A stretch of 64,000 bases of DNA from Paraburkholderia sp. SG-MS1 (GCF_012275575.1 NZ_NPIH01000281.1:1-64000), one strand, 5' to 3'; counted from the stretch's first letter, positions 22,574-33,373 are shown. Translations and numbers: made by a program. The notes: generated by a model not told the origin, from the sequence alone.

Positions 22574-23890
22574 ATGGGTTTTTCGATGCAATCCGAAGCT
22601 CAATCCCGATCCAGTAGCAAGATCGTTTCTAACGAACCGGTGTTCGGCGGCCACGCTGCGCGGCGCAAGTCGCACGCGGTCGACGTCCGTTGGGGCGGCC
22701 AGCTCGTCACCATCGGCGGCGACGCGCCGGTGCGCGTGCAGTCGATGACCAACACGGACACGGCGGACGCGATCGGCACCGCGATCCAGATCAAGGAACT
22801 GGCGCAAGCCGGTTCGGAACTGGTGCGCATCACGGTGAACACGCCGGAAGCGGCCGCGGCCGTGCCGGCCGTGCGGGAGCAGCTCGACCGCATGGGTGTG
22901 TCGGTGCCGCTGGTCGGCGACTTCCACTACAACGGCCATCTGCTTCTGCGCGATTACCCCGCGTGCGCGGAGTCGCTGTCGAAGTATCGGATCAATCCGG
23001 GCAACGTCGGCCACGGCGCGAAGCGTGACACGCAGTTCGCGCAGATGATCGAAGCCGCGGTGAAGTACGACAAGCCGGTGCGCATCGGCGTCAACTGGGG
23101 CAGTCTCGATCAGGATCTGCTCGCGAAGATGATGGACGAAAACGCGTCGCGTGCCACGCCGTGGGAAGCGCAAAGCGTGATGTACGAAGCGCTGATCCAG
23201 TCGGCGATCGGCTCGGCGGAACGCGCGGTCGAACTCGGCCTCGGGCGCGACAAGATCATTCTGTCGTGCAAGGTCAGCGGCGTGCAGGACCTGATCGCCG
23301 TGTACCGCGAACTCGCGCGCCGTTGCGAATTCGCGCTGCATCTCGGCTTGACCGAAGCCGGCATGGGTTCGAAGGGCATCGTTGCGTCGACGGCGGCATT
23401 GTCCGTGCTGTTGCAGCAGGGCATAGGCGACACGATCCGTATCTCGCTCACGCCGGAGCCAGGCGCTTCGCGCACCGGCGAGGTGATCGTCGGCCAGGAA
23501 ATTCTGCAGACCATGGGGCTGCGGTCGTTCACGCCGATGGTAATCGCCTGCCCGGGTTGCGGCCGCACCACCAGCACGCTGTTCCAGGAACTGGCGTCGC
23601 AAATACAGACCTATCTGCGCACGCAGATGCCGGTGTGGCGCGACCAGTATCCTGGCGTCGAAAAGATGCACGTCGCAGTGATGGGCTGCATCGTCAACGG
23701 CCCGGGCGAATCGAAACAGGCCAACATCGGTATCAGCCTGCCGGGTTCGGGCGAAAACCCGGCCGCGCCGGTGTTCATCGACGGCGAGAAGGTCAAGACG
23801 CTGCGCGGCGAGCACATCGCGCAAGAATTCCAGCAAATCGTGAGTGACTATGTCGAGCGCCGCTACGGCCGCGCTGAAGCACTCAACTAA
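22574..23890 (+). CDS. ispG: (E)-4-hydroxy-3-methylbut-2-enyl-diphosphate synthase
   Basis: IspG (GcpE) is the [4Fe-4S] enzyme that reductively opens MEcPP to HMBPP in the MEP isoprenoid pathway. The 438-residue protein has the TIM-barrel part first ([20 protein letters not shown]) and the cluster domain last, with cysteines in CPGCGRTT and [10 protein letters not shown]. It is longer than the E. coli enzyme (372) through an N-terminal extension and internal additions. ATGs at 22574 and 22586 are both possible. It is 20 bases upstream of hisS, so the two are coupled. Confidence 0.97.
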   Translation: MGFSMQSEAQSRSSSKIVSNEPVFGGHAARRKSHAVDVRWGGQLVTIGGDAPVRVQSMTNTDTADAIGTAIQIKELAQAGSELVRITVNTPEAAAAVPAVREQLDRMGVSVPLVGDFHYNGHLLLRDYPACAESLSKYRINPGNVGHGAKRDTQFAQMIEAAVKYDKPVRIGVNWGSLDQDLLAKMMDENASRATPWEAQSVMYEALIQSAIGSAERAVELGLGRDKIILSCKVSGVQDLIAVYRELARRCEFALHLGLTEAGMGSKGIVASTAALSVLLQQGIGDTIRISLTPEPGASRTGEVIVGQEILQTMGLRSFTPMVIACPGCGRTTSTLFQELASQIQTYLRTQMPVWRDQYPGVEKMHVAVMGCIVNGPGESKQANIGISLPGSGENPAAPVFIDGEKVKTLRGEHIAQEFQQIVSDYVERRYGRAEALN

Positions 23891-23910
23891 ACATCGGCTA
23901 TCGAAGACAG

Positions 23911-25251
23911 ATGACTGAACAGAAGAAAAAGCTCGAAAAGCTCTCCGGCGTGAAAGGCATGAACGACATCCTTCCACAGGAAGCCGGGCTGTGGGAGTTT
24001 TTCGAAACCACCGTCAAGTCGATGCTGCGTTCGTACGGATACCAGAATATTCGTACGCCGATCGTTGAGCATACGCAGCTGTTCAAGCGCGGTATCGGCG
24101 AAGTGACCGACATCGTCGAGAAAGAGATGTACAGCTTCACCGACGCATTGAATGGTGAAAATCTGACCATGCGTCCCGAGAACACGGCGGCGGTCGTGCG
24201 CGCGGCGATCGAACACAACATGCTGTACGACGGCCCGAAGCGTTTGTGGTACGTCGGTCCGATGTTCCGTCACGAGCGTCCGCAACGCGGCCGTTATCGC
24301 CAGTTCCATCAGGTCGGTGTGGAAGCGCTGGGCTTCGCGGGCCCGGATGCCGACGCTGAAATCATCATGATGTGCCAGCGGCTGTGGGACGACCTCGGCC
24401 TGATGGGTATCAAGCTCGAAATCAATTCGCTTGGTCTGGCGGAAGAACGCGCGGCCCATCGTGTCGAACTGATCGCGTACCTCGAAAAGCATGTCGACGT
24501 GCTCGACGAAGAGGCGAAGCGCCGTCTCTACACGAACCCGCTGCGCGTGCTGGACACGAAAAATCCGGCCATGCAGGAAGTCGCGCAGAATGCGCCGAAG
24601 CTGATCGATTTTCTCGGTGACGAGTCGCGTGCGCACTTCGAAGGTTTGCAGCGCATCCTGAAGGCGAACAACGTTCCGTTCACGATCAATCCGCGTCTCG
24701 TGCGCGGACTTGATTACTACAATCTGACCGTGTTCGAGTGGGTGACCGACAAGCTTGGCGCGCAAGGCACGGTGGCGGCGGGCGGCCGTTACGATCCGCT
24801 GATCGAGCAGCTCGGCGGCAAGCCGACGGCAGCCTGCGGCTGGGCGATGGGCGTGGAGCGGATTCTCGAATTGCTGAAGGAAGAAGATCTCGTGCCCGAG
24901 GCCGAAGGCTGCGACGTGTACGTGGTCCATCAGGGTGACGCCGCGCGCGAGCAGGCCTTCATCATCGCGGAACGTCTGCGCGATACGGGCCTCGACGTGA
25001 TCCTGCATTGCAGCGCCGACGGTCAGACGGCCAGCTTCAAATCGCAGATGAAGCGCGCCGATGCGAGCGGTGCGGCGTTCGCGGTGGTGCTCGGCAAAGA
25101 CGAAATCGCGAACGGCACGGTCGGTGTCAAACCGCTGCGCGATACAAAGGCTAACGGTGGTAAAAACGAGCAACATAACGTGCCCGCCGAAGACTTGACC
25201 GAATTTCTAATCAATGCGATGGTTGCAACCGCCGAAGACGGCGACGACTGA
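23911..25251 (+). CDS. hisS: histidyl-tRNA synthetase
   Basis: HisRS charges tRNA-His. The 446-residue class II synthetase has motif 1 near ELEFFETTV-like residues, motif 2 [16 protein letters not shown], the histidine-specific [16 protein letters not shown] and motif 3 [10 protein letters not shown], followed by an anticodon-binding domain. It follows ispG by 20 bases and precedes yfgM by 66, keeping the order ispG-hisS-yfgM-bamB-der seen in E. coli. A HisRS paralogue, hisZ, is encoded at 33 kb. Confidence 0.98.
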   Translation: MTEQKKKLEKLSGVKGMNDILPQEAGLWEFFETTVKSMLRSYGYQNIRTPIVEHTQLFKRGIGEVTDIVEKEMYSFTDALNGENLTMRPENTAAVVRAAIEHNMLYDGPKRLWYVGPMFRHERPQRGRYRQFHQVGVEALGFAGPDADAEIIMMCQRLWDDLGLMGIKLEINSLGLAEERAAHRVELIAYLEKHVDVLDEEAKRRLYTNPLRVLDTKNPAMQEVAQNAPKLIDFLGDESRAHFEGLQRILKANNVPFTINPRLVRGLDYYNLTVFEWVTDKLGAQGTVAAGGRYDPLIEQLGGKPTAACGWAMGVERILELLKEEDLVPEAEGCDVYVVHQGDAAREQAFIIAERLRDTGLDVILHCSADGQTASFKSQMKRADASGAAFAVVLGKDEIANGTVGVKPLRDTKANGGKNEQHNVPAEDLTEFLINAMVATAEDGDD

Positions 25252-25317
25252 TCGCGATGTCGTCGGGCCGGTTGGCTCGACACGCACACGAATCGAGAAA
25301 GAGGAAATCGCCGGGCA

Positions 25318-25947
25318 ATGAGTTACCACGACGAACAAGAATCGATTGAAAGTCTGAAGGCATGGTGGACGCAGTGGGGCAATGCAACCACGTGGATCGT
25401 GCTGGTGGCATTAGTTGCAGCAGCCGGGTGGAACGGCTGGAATTTCTGGCAACGGCGCCAGGCGGCGGAAGCCGCGGTGCTGTATGACCAGGTGCAGCAA
25501 GCCGTGGCATCGGGCGACAAGGCCCGGATCACGCGCGCCGCTACCGACATGGAAGACAAGTTCAGCCGCACCGCGTATGCGCAGATGAGCGCGCTGGGCG
25601 CAGCCAGGGCGCTCTATGCAGCAGGCGACGAAGCCGGTGCGAAGGCCCAGTTGCAATGGACCATCGATCACGCGAAGGACGACGAGTTCAAGCAGATCGC
25701 CAAACTGCGCATGGCTTCGCTGCTGCTCGACGAGAAGGCTTACGACCAGGGCCTCGCGTTGCTTGCCGATCCACAATCCGACGCGTTCAAGGGTATCGTG
25801 GCGAACCGCCGCGGTGACCTGCTCGCCGCTCAGGGCAAGCGCGAAGATGCGCGCACGGCCTACAAACTCGCGCTCGACTCGCTGTCGAAAAACGACAGCT
25901 CGGCACGCCAGTTGATTCAGTTCAAGCTGGACGCGCTGGGCGGCTGA
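25318..25947 (+). CDS. YfgM-like tetratricopeptide membrane protein
   Basis: A 209-residue inner-membrane protein with a short cytoplasmic N-terminus, one transmembrane helix at about residues 22-43 (TTWIVLVALVAAAGWNGW) and a periplasmic TPR-like helical domain. YfgM in E. coli associates with the SecYEG translocon and the chaperone PpiD. The gene lies between hisS and bamB, exactly as yfgM does. The product name rests on position and architecture. Confidence 0.9.
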   Translation: MSYHDEQESIESLKAWWTQWGNATTWIVLVALVAAAGWNGWNFWQRRQAAEAAVLYDQVQQAVASGDKARITRAATDMEDKFSRTAYAQMSALGAARALYAAGDEAGAKAQLQWTIDHAKDDEFKQIAKLRMASLLLDEKAYDQGLALLADPQSDAFKGIVANRRGDLLAAQGKREDARTAYKLALDSLSKNDSSARQLIQFKLDALGG

Positions 25948-26007
25948 TCGCCGCACGAACGACCAACCGGTCTCCTTTAATTAATTTCCTGAATGCTTCG
26001 TCCACCG

Positions 26008-27153
26008 ATGAATCTGCTGAAACGTTACGCCGTGCCCGTTATCTGTGCGATGACCGTCCTCACGATGACGGCTTGCTCATCCACGAAAGACGAGCGCCGT
26101 GTGCCGACGCCGCTCACCGAGTTCAAACCCGTGCTCGACGTGCAGCAGGCCTGGACGGCGAGCGTGGGCAAGGCGGGCCGTTACCTGTTCGCGCCGGTCG
26201 CCGTCGGCAACGCGGTGTTCGCAGCAGGTGCGAACGGCTCGGTCGCGAAGATCGACGCGCAAACCGGCAAGGACATCTGGCGCGTCAAGCTGCGTGACGA
26301 TCTGTCGGCGGGCGTCGGCAGCGACGGCACGCTCACGGCGGTCGGTGGTCTGAAGGGCGACGTCTACGTGCTCGGCGCGGACGGCAAACAGTTGTGGACC
26401 GCCAAGGCGCCGGGTGAAATCATTTCGCCGCCGTTGGTCGGCAACGGTCTCGTGGTGGTGCGCACGGTCGACGGCCAGCTCGTTGCGTTCAATGCGCAAA
26501 CCGGCGAGCAGAAGTGGAACTACCGCAACCGCGCGGTGCCGCTCAATCTGCGGGTGTCGGCGGGCATGACCTTCGCGGGCGACGCGGCCGTGCTGGCCGG
26601 GTTCCCGGGCGGTTCGTTCGCCGCGATCAACCTGCAATCCGGCGACGCCTACTGGCAGACCCCGGTGTCATATCCGAAGGGTGTGACGGAGGTGGAGCGT
26701 ATCAACGACGTGACCGGTCCGCCCACGCTGGTCGGTTCGCAAACCTGCGCGGTGACGTTCCAGGGCCAGATTGGCTGTTTCGATGCGAACTCGGGCCGCG
26801 TGGCGTGGGAAAAGGCGTTCTCGAGCACGAGCGGCCTCGCACAGGATGACCGCATCGTGGTGGCGGCGGACGACTGGTCGGTGGCGTCGGCGTTCGACGT
26901 CAATACGGGCGCAGTGCTGTGGAAGAACGACCAGCTGAAGAACCGCGATCTGAGCGTGCCGTTCCTGCTGGGCCGCGCTGCGGTGTTTGGCGACTATCAA
27001 GGCTACGTGCATTTCCTGTCAGCTGCCGACGGCACGCTCGTCGCCCGCGCGAAGACCGACGGCAGCGCGATTACCGCGGCGCCGGTGCTGGCCGGCGAGA
27101 CGCTGGTCGTGCAGACGCGCGACGGCGGCCTGTACGGCTATCGCCCGCGCTGA
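26008..27153 (+). CDS. bamB: outer membrane assembly lipoprotein BamB
   Basis: BamB is an eight-bladed beta-propeller lipoprotein of the BAM complex. The protein begins with NLLKRYAVPVICAMTVLT and the lipobox MTAC, placing the lipidated cysteine at residue 23. PQQ-like repeats such as NGSVAKIDAQTGKDIWRV and DGQLVAFNAQTGEQKWN recur through residues 70-380. The start at 26008 gives a proper signal peptide; an in-frame ATG at 25993 adds five residues. Neither has a clear ribosome-binding site, so the exact start is uncertain. A hairpin terminator follows. Confidence 0.94.
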   Translation: MNLLKRYAVPVICAMTVLTMTACSSTKDERRVPTPLTEFKPVLDVQQAWTASVGKAGRYLFAPVAVGNAVFAAGANGSVAKIDAQTGKDIWRVKLRDDLSAGVGSDGTLTAVGGLKGDVYVLGADGKQLWTAKAPGEIISPPLVGNGLVVVRTVDGQLVAFNAQTGEQKWNYRNRAVPLNLRVSAGMTFAGDAAVLAGFPGGSFAAINLQSGDAYWQTPVSYPKGVTEVERINDVTGPPTLVGSQTCAVTFQGQIGCFDANSGRVAWEKAFSSTSGLAQDDRIVVAADDWSVASAFDVNTGAVLWKNDQLKNRDLSVPFLLGRAAVFGDYQGYVHFLSAADGTLVARAKTDGSAITAAPVLAGETLVVQTRDGGLYGYRPR

Positions 27154-27598
27154 TCGCGTGAGGCTTGCCGTCGAGCGCGCAGGCCGGCTTCGCCGGCCGC
27201 GCGCGTTTCTGTCGAGCTGGTTTTGATTGTTGTCGTCTCGCCCAGGCAAGTAGAAGAATTCTGCCGGAGTGGCTGCTCCGGCAAGTCGGATCAGACAGGG
27301 CACGTGTGAGCCTCGTGTCCCTCGGTGGTTGCTTGCGGCACCATCTGTCGGCGCTCCCGCAGATCCATCGCCCGCGAACGGACGTGCGGGCCGTCGAGCA
27401 AGAAAGACTGAATCTGGCGGCCCATTGGCGCTGCCCATACAGCCAAATCCCCGTCCGCCCGAGTGTGCATATTGCCCGCACATCCGGGGCAGGTCGAATT
27501 CGTGATAATTTTCGTCAAACGCTGCCGTGTGGCGGTCGCATGGCGTCGCTACGCGAGCGGTCGATTTCGATCCCGCGTTTCACCGTGAACAACATCTG
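27154..27598. other. 445-bp region between bamB and der
   Basis: It holds a terminator next to bamB and then no convincing gene. A 75-codon minus-strand frame (27291-27518, TTG start) contains a CPGC motif but has no ribosome-binding site. The der promoter presumably lies in the 3' half, but I cannot place it. Confidence 0.5.
27175..27208 (+). terminator. terminator after bamB with UUCG loop
   Basis: Stem of GCGCGC then GGCCGGC pairing with GCCGGCC then GCGCGC, one base bulged, closed by a C(UUCG)G tetraloop and followed by GTTTCTG. The tetraloop makes the hairpin unusually stable; the T-tract is short. Confidence 0.65.
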
Positions 27599-28936
27599 AT
27601 GAAACCCGTTATTGCCCTAGTCGGGCGCCCCAATGTGGGGAAATCCACGCTGTTCAACCGCCTCACGCGCTCGCGTGACGCGCTGGTTGCCGACCTGCCC
27701 GGTCTCACCCGTGATCGCCATTACGGCGAAGGGCGCACCGGCGAGCGGCCGTATCTGGTCGTCGATACCGGCGGCTTCGAACCGGTCGCGAAAGACGGCA
27801 TCCTTCACGAGATGGCGCGTCAAACGCGCCAGGCGGTCGAAGAATCCGACATCGTCGTGTTCATCGTCGACGGCCGCAACGGTCTCGCGCCGCAGGACAA
27901 GTCGATTGCCGACTATCTGCGCAAGGTCGGCCGGCCGATCTTCCTCGTCGTCAACAAGGCCGAGGGCATGAAGTACACGACTGTCGCCGCCGACTTCTAC
28001 GAACTCGGTCTCGGCGACCCGCGTGCGATTTCGGCCGCGCACGGCGACGGCGTCACGGAAATGATCGACGAGGCGCTCGGCGTCGCGTACGCCGGCCAGC
28101 CGGAGGAAAGCGACGACGAGAAAGCGGCGCGCGGCGTGAAGATCGCGATCGTCGGCCGTCCGAACGTCGGCAAGTCGACGCTGATCAATGCGCTGGTGGG
28201 CGAAGAGCGCGTGATCGCGTTCGACATGCCGGGCACGACGCGCGATTCGATCTACGTCGACTTCGAGCGTCAGGGCAAGCCGTACACGCTGATCGACACG
28301 GCCGGCCTGCGCCGCCGCGGCAAGGTGTTCGAAGCGATCGAGAAATTCTCGGTGGTGAAGACGCTGCAATCGATCTCGGATGCGAACGTCGTGATCCTGC
28401 TGCTCGACGCGCGCCAGGACATCTCCGAACAGGACGCGCACATTGCCGGCTTCGTCGTGGAGCAGGGCCGTGCGCTGGTGGTGGGCGTGAACAAGTGGGA
28501 CGGTCTTGATCCGCATGTGCGCGAGCGCACCAAAGCGGACCTCGAGCGCAAACTAAAATTTCTCGACTTCGCGAAATTCCATTTCATTTCCGCTGCGGAG
28601 AAAACCGGTATTGGTCCGTTGATGCGTTCAGTCGACGATGCATACACCGCGGCGATGGCCAAGCTGCCGACGCCGAAGCTCACGCGCGCGCTGATCGATG
28701 CGGTCGAATTCCAGCAGCCGCGCCGTCGTGGTCCGGTGCGGCCGAAACTGCGTTACGCGCACCAGGGTGGACAGAATCCGCCGATCATCGTGATTCATGG
28801 TAACGCGCTCGATGCGATCACCGAAACGTATAAACGCTACCTCGAAAACCGCTTCAGGGAAACTTTCAAGCTGACTGGGACTCCATTGCGAATAGAGTTC
28901 AGATCATCGACGAACCCTTACGCGGACAAAGGCTGA
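27599..28936 (+). CDS. der: ribosome biogenesis GTPase Der (EngA)
   Basis: Der is an essential GTPase with two tandem G domains that acts in 50S subunit assembly. The 445-residue protein starts [15 protein letters not shown], and the second P-loop [12 protein letters not shown] is near residue 186, with a KH-like C-terminal domain after residue 360. The start at 27599 is at the conserved N-terminus; an upstream in-frame start at 27527 adds an unrelated leader. It closes the rlmN-to-der run and precedes hfq by 142 bases. Confidence 0.98.
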   Translation: MKPVIALVGRPNVGKSTLFNRLTRSRDALVADLPGLTRDRHYGEGRTGERPYLVVDTGGFEPVAKDGILHEMARQTRQAVEESDIVVFIVDGRNGLAPQDKSIADYLRKVGRPIFLVVNKAEGMKYTTVAADFYELGLGDPRAISAAHGDGVTEMIDEALGVAYAGQPEESDDEKAARGVKIAIVGRPNVGKSTLINALVGEERVIAFDMPGTTRDSIYVDFERQGKPYTLIDTAGLRRRGKVFEAIEKFSVVKTLQSISDANVVILLLDARQDISEQDAHIAGFVVEQGRALVVGVNKWDGLDPHVRERTKADLERKLKFLDFAKFHFISAAEKTGIGPLMRSVDDAYTAAMAKLPTPKLTRALIDAVEFQQPRRRGPVRPKLRYAHQGGQNPPIIVIHGNALDAITETYKRYLENRFRETFKLTGTPLRIEFRSSTNPYADKG

Positions 28937-29078
28937 AACCCGCGTGCGTGTTGGGTTTGGGCGCAGGACCCCGGGTCTCGCGCAAAAACGAAAATCGGCT
29001 ATAGTGTAGCGGTTGGCGGCTGATCTCTTTTTCCTCACCGTCAATTCAGTCAACCTGCAAAAAAATACGGAGTTTGCT

Positions 29079-29315
29079 ATGAGCAACAAAGGGCAATTGT
29101 TACAAGACCCGTTTTTGAACGCACTGCGTAAAGAGCATGTGCCGGTGTCGATCTACCTGGTCAACGGCATCAAGCTTCAAGGGAACATCGAATCGTTCGA
29201 CCAGTACGTCGTGTTGCTCCGGAATACGGTCACCCAGATGGTCTACAAGCACGCAATTTCGACGGTCGTGCCAGCCCGCCCGGTGAATTTCCACCCGGAT
29301 TCCGAACAGTCCTAA
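29079..29315 (+). CDS. hfq: RNA chaperone Hfq
   Basis: Hfq is the hexameric Sm-like protein that pairs small RNAs with mRNAs and controls their stability. The 78-residue protein is short, with Sm1 ([19 protein letters not shown]) and Sm2 ([14 protein letters not shown]) motifs and only a brief C-terminal tail compared with E. coli (102). ACGGAG upstream is the ribosome-binding site. TATAGT at 29000-29005 could be a -10. hflX follows, as in the conserved hfq-hflX-hflK-hflC cluster. Confidence 0.98.
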   Translation: MSNKGQLLQDPFLNALRKEHVPVSIYLVNGIKLQGNIESFDQYVVLLRNTVTQMVYKHAISTVVPARPVNFHPDSEQS

Positions 29316-29372
29316 CCCCCGTCGCGGCCGGCGCAGCGTCGCCCGTTGGCGATTACTCCCGGCCGCCTCATT

Positions 29373-30560
29373 TTGATACCCTCCAATTTGATCAATGCAG
29401 CGCTTGTCGGCATCGACTTCGGTAAGATCGATTTCGAAGCCAGTCTCGAAGAACTCAGCCTGCTCGCGCAAAGCGCGGGCGCGAATCCCTTAGTCACCCT
29501 CACCGGACGCCGCTCCAGTCCCGACGCAAAGATGTTCGTCGGCAGCGGCAAGGCCGAAGAATTGCGTCTTGCCTGTGAGGCGAACGACATCGAACTTGTG
29601 ATCTTCAATCACGCTCTGGCCCCTGCGCAGCAGCGCAATCTGGAGCAGGCGCTTAATCGGCGCGTGGTCGATCGCACGAGTCTCATCCTCGATATTTTTG
29701 CGCAGCGCGCCCGCAGCCACGAAGGCAAGCTGCAGGTGGAACTCGCGCAGCTGCAATATCTGTCGACCCGGCTGATTCGTGCGTGGACTCACCTCGAACG
29801 CCAGAAAGGCGGTATCGGTTTGCGCGGCCCCGGCGAAACGCAGCTCGAAACCGACCGCCGTCTGATCGGCGAGCGCATCAAGGCGCTCAAGACGCGGCTC
29901 GAAAAACTGCGCCGTCAGCACGGCACGCAGCGCCGCGCGCGCAGCCGCAACCAGACGATGTCGGTATCGCTCGTCGGCTATACGAATGCGGGCAAGTCCA
30001 CGCTGTTCAACGCGCTCACGAAAGCTCAGGCGTATGCCGCCGACCAGCTGTTCGCGACGCTCGACACGACCTCGCGGCGCGTCTACCTCGGCGACGAAGC
30101 GGGGCAGGTGGTGGTGTCCGACACGGTCGGCTTCATCCGCGAATTGCCTCACCAGCTGGTCGCGGCGTTTCGGGCCACGCTCGAAGAAACCATTCATGCC
30201 GACCTGCTCCTGCATGTGGTCGATGCGTCGAGCGCGGTGCGCCTCGACCAGATCGATCAGGTGAACGAGGTATTGCACGCAATCGGCGCGGACACGATCC
30301 GCCAGGTGCTGGTGTTCAACAAGATCGACGCGGTGCCGGAGTTGGCGGCCCGTGGCGACGCGGTCGAGCGGGATGAGTATGGTAATATTTCGCGCGTCTT
30401 TTTGAGCGCGCGCACCGGGCAAGGGCTGGATACGTTGCGTGCTGCCATCGCTGAAATCGCTACTGCTGAACCGCTTGCCGATTCGTTGATCGATCGGTCG
30501 GAAGAAGACCGGTCGGCAGCACCGCGCGACGACCGCAAGGTTCCAGAACTCGGGCACTGA
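29373..30560 (+). CDS. hflX: ribosome-associated GTPase HflX
   Basis: HflX is a GTPase that splits stalled or heat-damaged ribosomes. The protein has an N-terminal HflX domain with GSGKAEEL, then LERQKGGIGLRGPGETQLETDRR, and a G domain beginning at GYTNAGKSTLFNAL (about residue 205), with the G3 motif DTVGFIREL. There is no ATG: in-frame TTGs occur at 29346, 29373 and 29388, all without a clear ribosome-binding site. I chose 29373; alignment to the conserved LINAALVGIDFG start also allows 29388. The C-terminal tail is Ser/Asp/Arg-rich. Confidence 0.93.
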   Translation: MIPSNLINAALVGIDFGKIDFEASLEELSLLAQSAGANPLVTLTGRRSSPDAKMFVGSGKAEELRLACEANDIELVIFNHALAPAQQRNLEQALNRRVVDRTSLILDIFAQRARSHEGKLQVELAQLQYLSTRLIRAWTHLERQKGGIGLRGPGETQLETDRRLIGERIKALKTRLEKLRRQHGTQRRARSRNQTMSVSLVGYTNAGKSTLFNALTKAQAYAADQLFATLDTTSRRVYLGDEAGQVVVSDTVGFIRELPHQLVAAFRATLEETIHADLLLHVVDASSAVRLDQIDQVNEVLHAIGADTIRQVLVFNKIDAVPELAARGDAVERDEYGNISRVFLSARTGQGLDTLRAAIAEIATAEPLADSLIDRSEEDRSAAPRDDRKVPELGH

Positions 30561-30609
30561 CCCGTTCCAATTGCACTGACCCGCTGTCTACTCTGGTGAA
30601 CGAACACAG

Positions 30610-31989
30610 GTGAACGATTACAACGAGCGGAGTATCTGGCTGCGCATGCGCGCCTTGCTTTCACTGAACGATCCGCGCTGGGGCCGGGGGGACGGCAACG
30701 GTGACCGGCAACGGCCCAACGATCCCAAGCGTCCGCCGAAGGACGGCGAAGGTCCGCCCGATCTCGACGAGATGTGGCGTGATTTCAACCGCCGCTTGAG
30801 CCGGATCTTCGGCCGCAAGGGCGGTGGTGCAGGCGGCGGCCGTCCGGACAGCGGACGTGGCGCGCGCATCGGTGTGGGCATCGTGATCGGCGTGCTGATC
30901 GCGATCTATCTCGGCAGCGGCGTGTTCGTCGTTCAGGATGGTCAGGCCGCGGTCGTCATGCAGTTCGGCAAGTATCGCTACACCGCCGGGCAGGGCGTGC
31001 ACTGGCGTCTGCCGTATCCGTTCGAAGCACATGAGTTCGTCAATATCGGCCAGGTCCGTCAGGTCGAGATCGGGCGCAACAACGTGGTGCGTCCGGCGAA
31101 CGTGAAGGACGCTTCGATGCTCACGCACGACGGCGACATCGTCGACGTTCGCTTCGCGGTGCAATACCAGGTGCGCAAGCCCACTGATTATCTGTTCCGC
31201 AGCGGTGACCCCGATCAAAGCGTAACGCGTGCTGCACAGGCGGCGGTGCGCGGCATCGTCGGTGCGCGCAGCGTGAACGAAGTCCTCGATCAGGATCGCG
31301 AAACAATGCGCCAGCAACTGGTGGCGGCGATCCAGCAATCCCTCGATCAATACGAATCCGGTCTCGCCGTGACGGGCGTGACGATCCAGAGCGTGCAGAT
31401 GCCCGACCAGGTGCAGGCCGCGTTCGACGACGCCGCCAAGGTGCGCCAGGAAAACGAGCGCGCGAAGCGCGATGCGCAGGCCTATGCGGCGGATCTGTTG
31501 CCACGCGCGCAAGCCGACGTGGCGCGGCAGATAGAAGAAGCGAAGACCTACAGCGAAAAGACGGTGGCGCAGGCGCAAGGGGAAGCCGACCGCTTCAAGC
31601 AGGTCTTCGCGCAGTATTCGAAAGCGCCCGCTGTGATCCGCACTCGCATGTACATGGAAACCATGCAGCAGATCTACTCGACTACGACCAAGGTGTTTGT
31701 GGACAGCAAGAACGGCAACAACGTGTTGTATCTGCCGCTCGACAAGCTGGCCGAGCAGGCCCGCCAGCGCGTCACCGATGCGGCCGCGGCCACGCCGGGC
31801 GCGGCGGCTGCCGGTGCGCCGCAAGGGGCAAGCGCCGTGGCACCGTCGGGCGCTTCCGCGCCGGTCGCGGGAGCCGCATCGGCTGCCGCCGCGAGCGATG
31901 TGCCCGCCAGCGAGCCGAGAGCTAGCGGCGCCTCGATGCGTTCACGCGAAGCCTTCCGCAATCGCATGCGCGAAGACGACGTTCAATAA
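30610..31989 (+). CDS. hflK: HflK, FtsH protease modulator
   Basis: HflK and HflC are SPFH-family proteins that form a large cage around the FtsH protease and modulate its activity. The 459-residue protein has a Gly/Pro-rich charged N-terminus, one transmembrane helix at about residues 92-115, and an SPFH/band-7 domain in the periplasm. A helical region (about 260-335) follows, then an Ala/Ser/Pro-rich C-terminal tail. The start is GTG at 30610, in a context with no strong ribosome-binding site. It is followed by hflC 12 bases later. Confidence 0.95.
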   Translation: MNDYNERSIWLRMRALLSLNDPRWGRGDGNGDRQRPNDPKRPPKDGEGPPDLDEMWRDFNRRLSRIFGRKGGGAGGGRPDSGRGARIGVGIVIGVLIAIYLGSGVFVVQDGQAAVVMQFGKYRYTAGQGVHWRLPYPFEAHEFVNIGQVRQVEIGRNNVVRPANVKDASMLTHDGDIVDVRFAVQYQVRKPTDYLFRSGDPDQSVTRAAQAAVRGIVGARSVNEVLDQDRETMRQQLVAAIQQSLDQYESGLAVTGVTIQSVQMPDQVQAAFDDAAKVRQENERAKRDAQAYAADLLPRAQADVARQIEEAKTYSEKTVAQAQGEADRFKQVFAQYSKAPAVIRTRMYMETMQQIYSTTTKVFVDSKNGNNVLYLPLDKLAEQARQRVTDAAAATPGAAAAGAPQGASAVAPSGASAPVAGAASAAAASDVPASEPRASGASMRSREAFRNRMREDDVQ

Positions 31990-32001
31990 GGAGCGCACAA
32001 C

Positions 32002-32904
32002 ATGAACAAGATCATTGCGCTCGTCGTGGCTGTCGTCATTGTGCTGTTCGCGGCTTCGTCGATGGTGTTCGTCGTCGATCAGCGGCACATGGCCGTGTTG
32101 TCGTCGCGAGGCGATACGCCATCCATGTTGCTCGGCCCGGGTCTGCACGTCAAATTGCCGCCGCCTCTGCAAACGGTCACGCTGGTGGACAACCGCATCC
32201 AGTCGCTCGACGCACCGGACGAAGACCGCTTCGCCACGTCGGATAAGACCGAACTGCTGGTCAATCCGGTCATCAGGTTCCGCGTCACCGATCCGCTCAA
32301 GCTGTTCGCCGAAACCAGGGGCGATGTGCAGAGCCTGCCGGACCGGCTCGCGTTGCTGTCGCGCGCGGCGCTCGGCGATGCGTTCGGCCAGTTCACGCTG
32401 GCCGACGCGCTCGCCAAACAGCAAAGCGTTGCCGACGAAGCTCGCGGCGCGATCGACAAGGGCGCGGCCTCACTGGGCGTGTCGGTGGTCGACGTGCAAC
32501 TGACGCGCGTCGATTTCCCGGCGGAGATGACCGATTCGGTCTTCAAGCGGATGATCGCTGCCCGCGAACAGATCGCCGCCGACGAGCGCGCGAAGGGCGC
32601 GGCCGAGGCCAACCAGATCAAGGCTGACGCGCTCGCGCAGCAGCAGGCGGTGCTCGCCGACGGTTACAGCCAGGCGCAGACCATCCGCGGCGAAGGCGAT
32701 GCGAAGGCAGCGGAAATCGCCGCCGAAGCATTCGGCAAGGATCCGCAGTTCTACCAGTTTTATCTGAGCATGCAGGCATACAAGAAGACCTTCAAGCCGG
32801 GCGATCTGATCGTGGTCGATCCGAACAACGAGTTCTTCCGCTTCATGCGTAGTCCGACCGGTGGTGTTACGCCGGACGCTCCCGCGGCCTCGCGCAAACA
32901 CTGA
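32002..32904 (+). CDS. hflC: HflC, FtsH protease modulator
   Basis: Partner of HflK in the SPFH cage around FtsH. The 300-residue protein has an N-terminal membrane anchor (about residues 4-22), the band-7 domain with FVVDQRHMAVL near its beginning, a long helical region including DERAKGAAEANQIKADA, and FYLSMQAYKKTF near the C-terminus. AAGGAG about ten bases before the ATG is a strong ribosome-binding site. Translation is clearly coupled to hflK. Confidence 0.96.
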   Translation: MNKIIALVVAVVIVLFAASSMVFVVDQRHMAVLSSRGDTPSMLLGPGLHVKLPPPLQTVTLVDNRIQSLDAPDEDRFATSDKTELLVNPVIRFRVTDPLKLFAETRGDVQSLPDRLALLSRAALGDAFGQFTLADALAKQQSVADEARGAIDKGAASLGVSVVDVQLTRVDFPAEMTDSVFKRMIAAREQIAADERAKGAAEANQIKADALAQQQAVLADGYSQAQTIRGEGDAKAAEIAAEAFGKDPQFYQFYLSMQAYKKTFKPGDLIVVDPNNEFFRFMRSPTGGVTPDAPAASRKH

Positions 32905-32949
32905 TAACCGGAAGGCCGCGGCATTCGTATCGCGGCCCGTTGAATTCGC

Positions 32950-33141
32950 ATGGATATAGCCGGCTCGTTACTGCTCGCGATCGCGTTGATGCTGATTATC
33001 GAGGGGATGTTCCCCTTCGTTTTTCCGGCCGCCTGGCGCGACACGTTCCGTAAAATAGCGGAACGGCCTGCGCATCAGATTCGCGTGGGCGGTCTGATCG
33101 TGATGCTGCTCGGGCTGATCCTGCTGTTTATCGTGACCTGA
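32950..33141 (+). CDS. DUF2065 small membrane protein (YjeT-like)
   Basis: A 63-residue protein with two transmembrane helices (about residues 5-25 and 44-62) and a short basic loop. It matches the DUF2065 family; E. coli yjeT occupies the same position between hflC and purA. Its function is unknown. It is so small that it would be missed by length filters. Confidence 0.9.
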   Translation: MDIAGSLLLAIALMLIIEGMFPFVFPAAWRDTFRKIAERPAHQIRVGGLIVMLLGLILLFIVT

Positions 33142-33373
33142 CGGGCGACGTCGGCGAGTGGGCGGCACGTGGTGCATGCCCGATTGCTCGCAAGGGCCGA
33201 GGCACGCTTTGGGTGCGGTGGGCGCTGTAAGGCGCGCCGATATCCGCTTGAAGCGCTGTGGGCGGACCAGGCCGATGCCCGCGATCGTCGCCAGAATCCA
33301 GCCGCCGCCCGCCATTCTCACACTCACTTACCGGCGCTTCAGCCGCCGTGTTCAACGTCGTAGGACTGTATCG

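Noticed and set aside
27291-27518. 75-codon minus-strand frame with a CPGC motif between bamB and der
   Set aside because: Starts with TTG, no ribosome-binding site and no recognised family; left as unresolved, not called.
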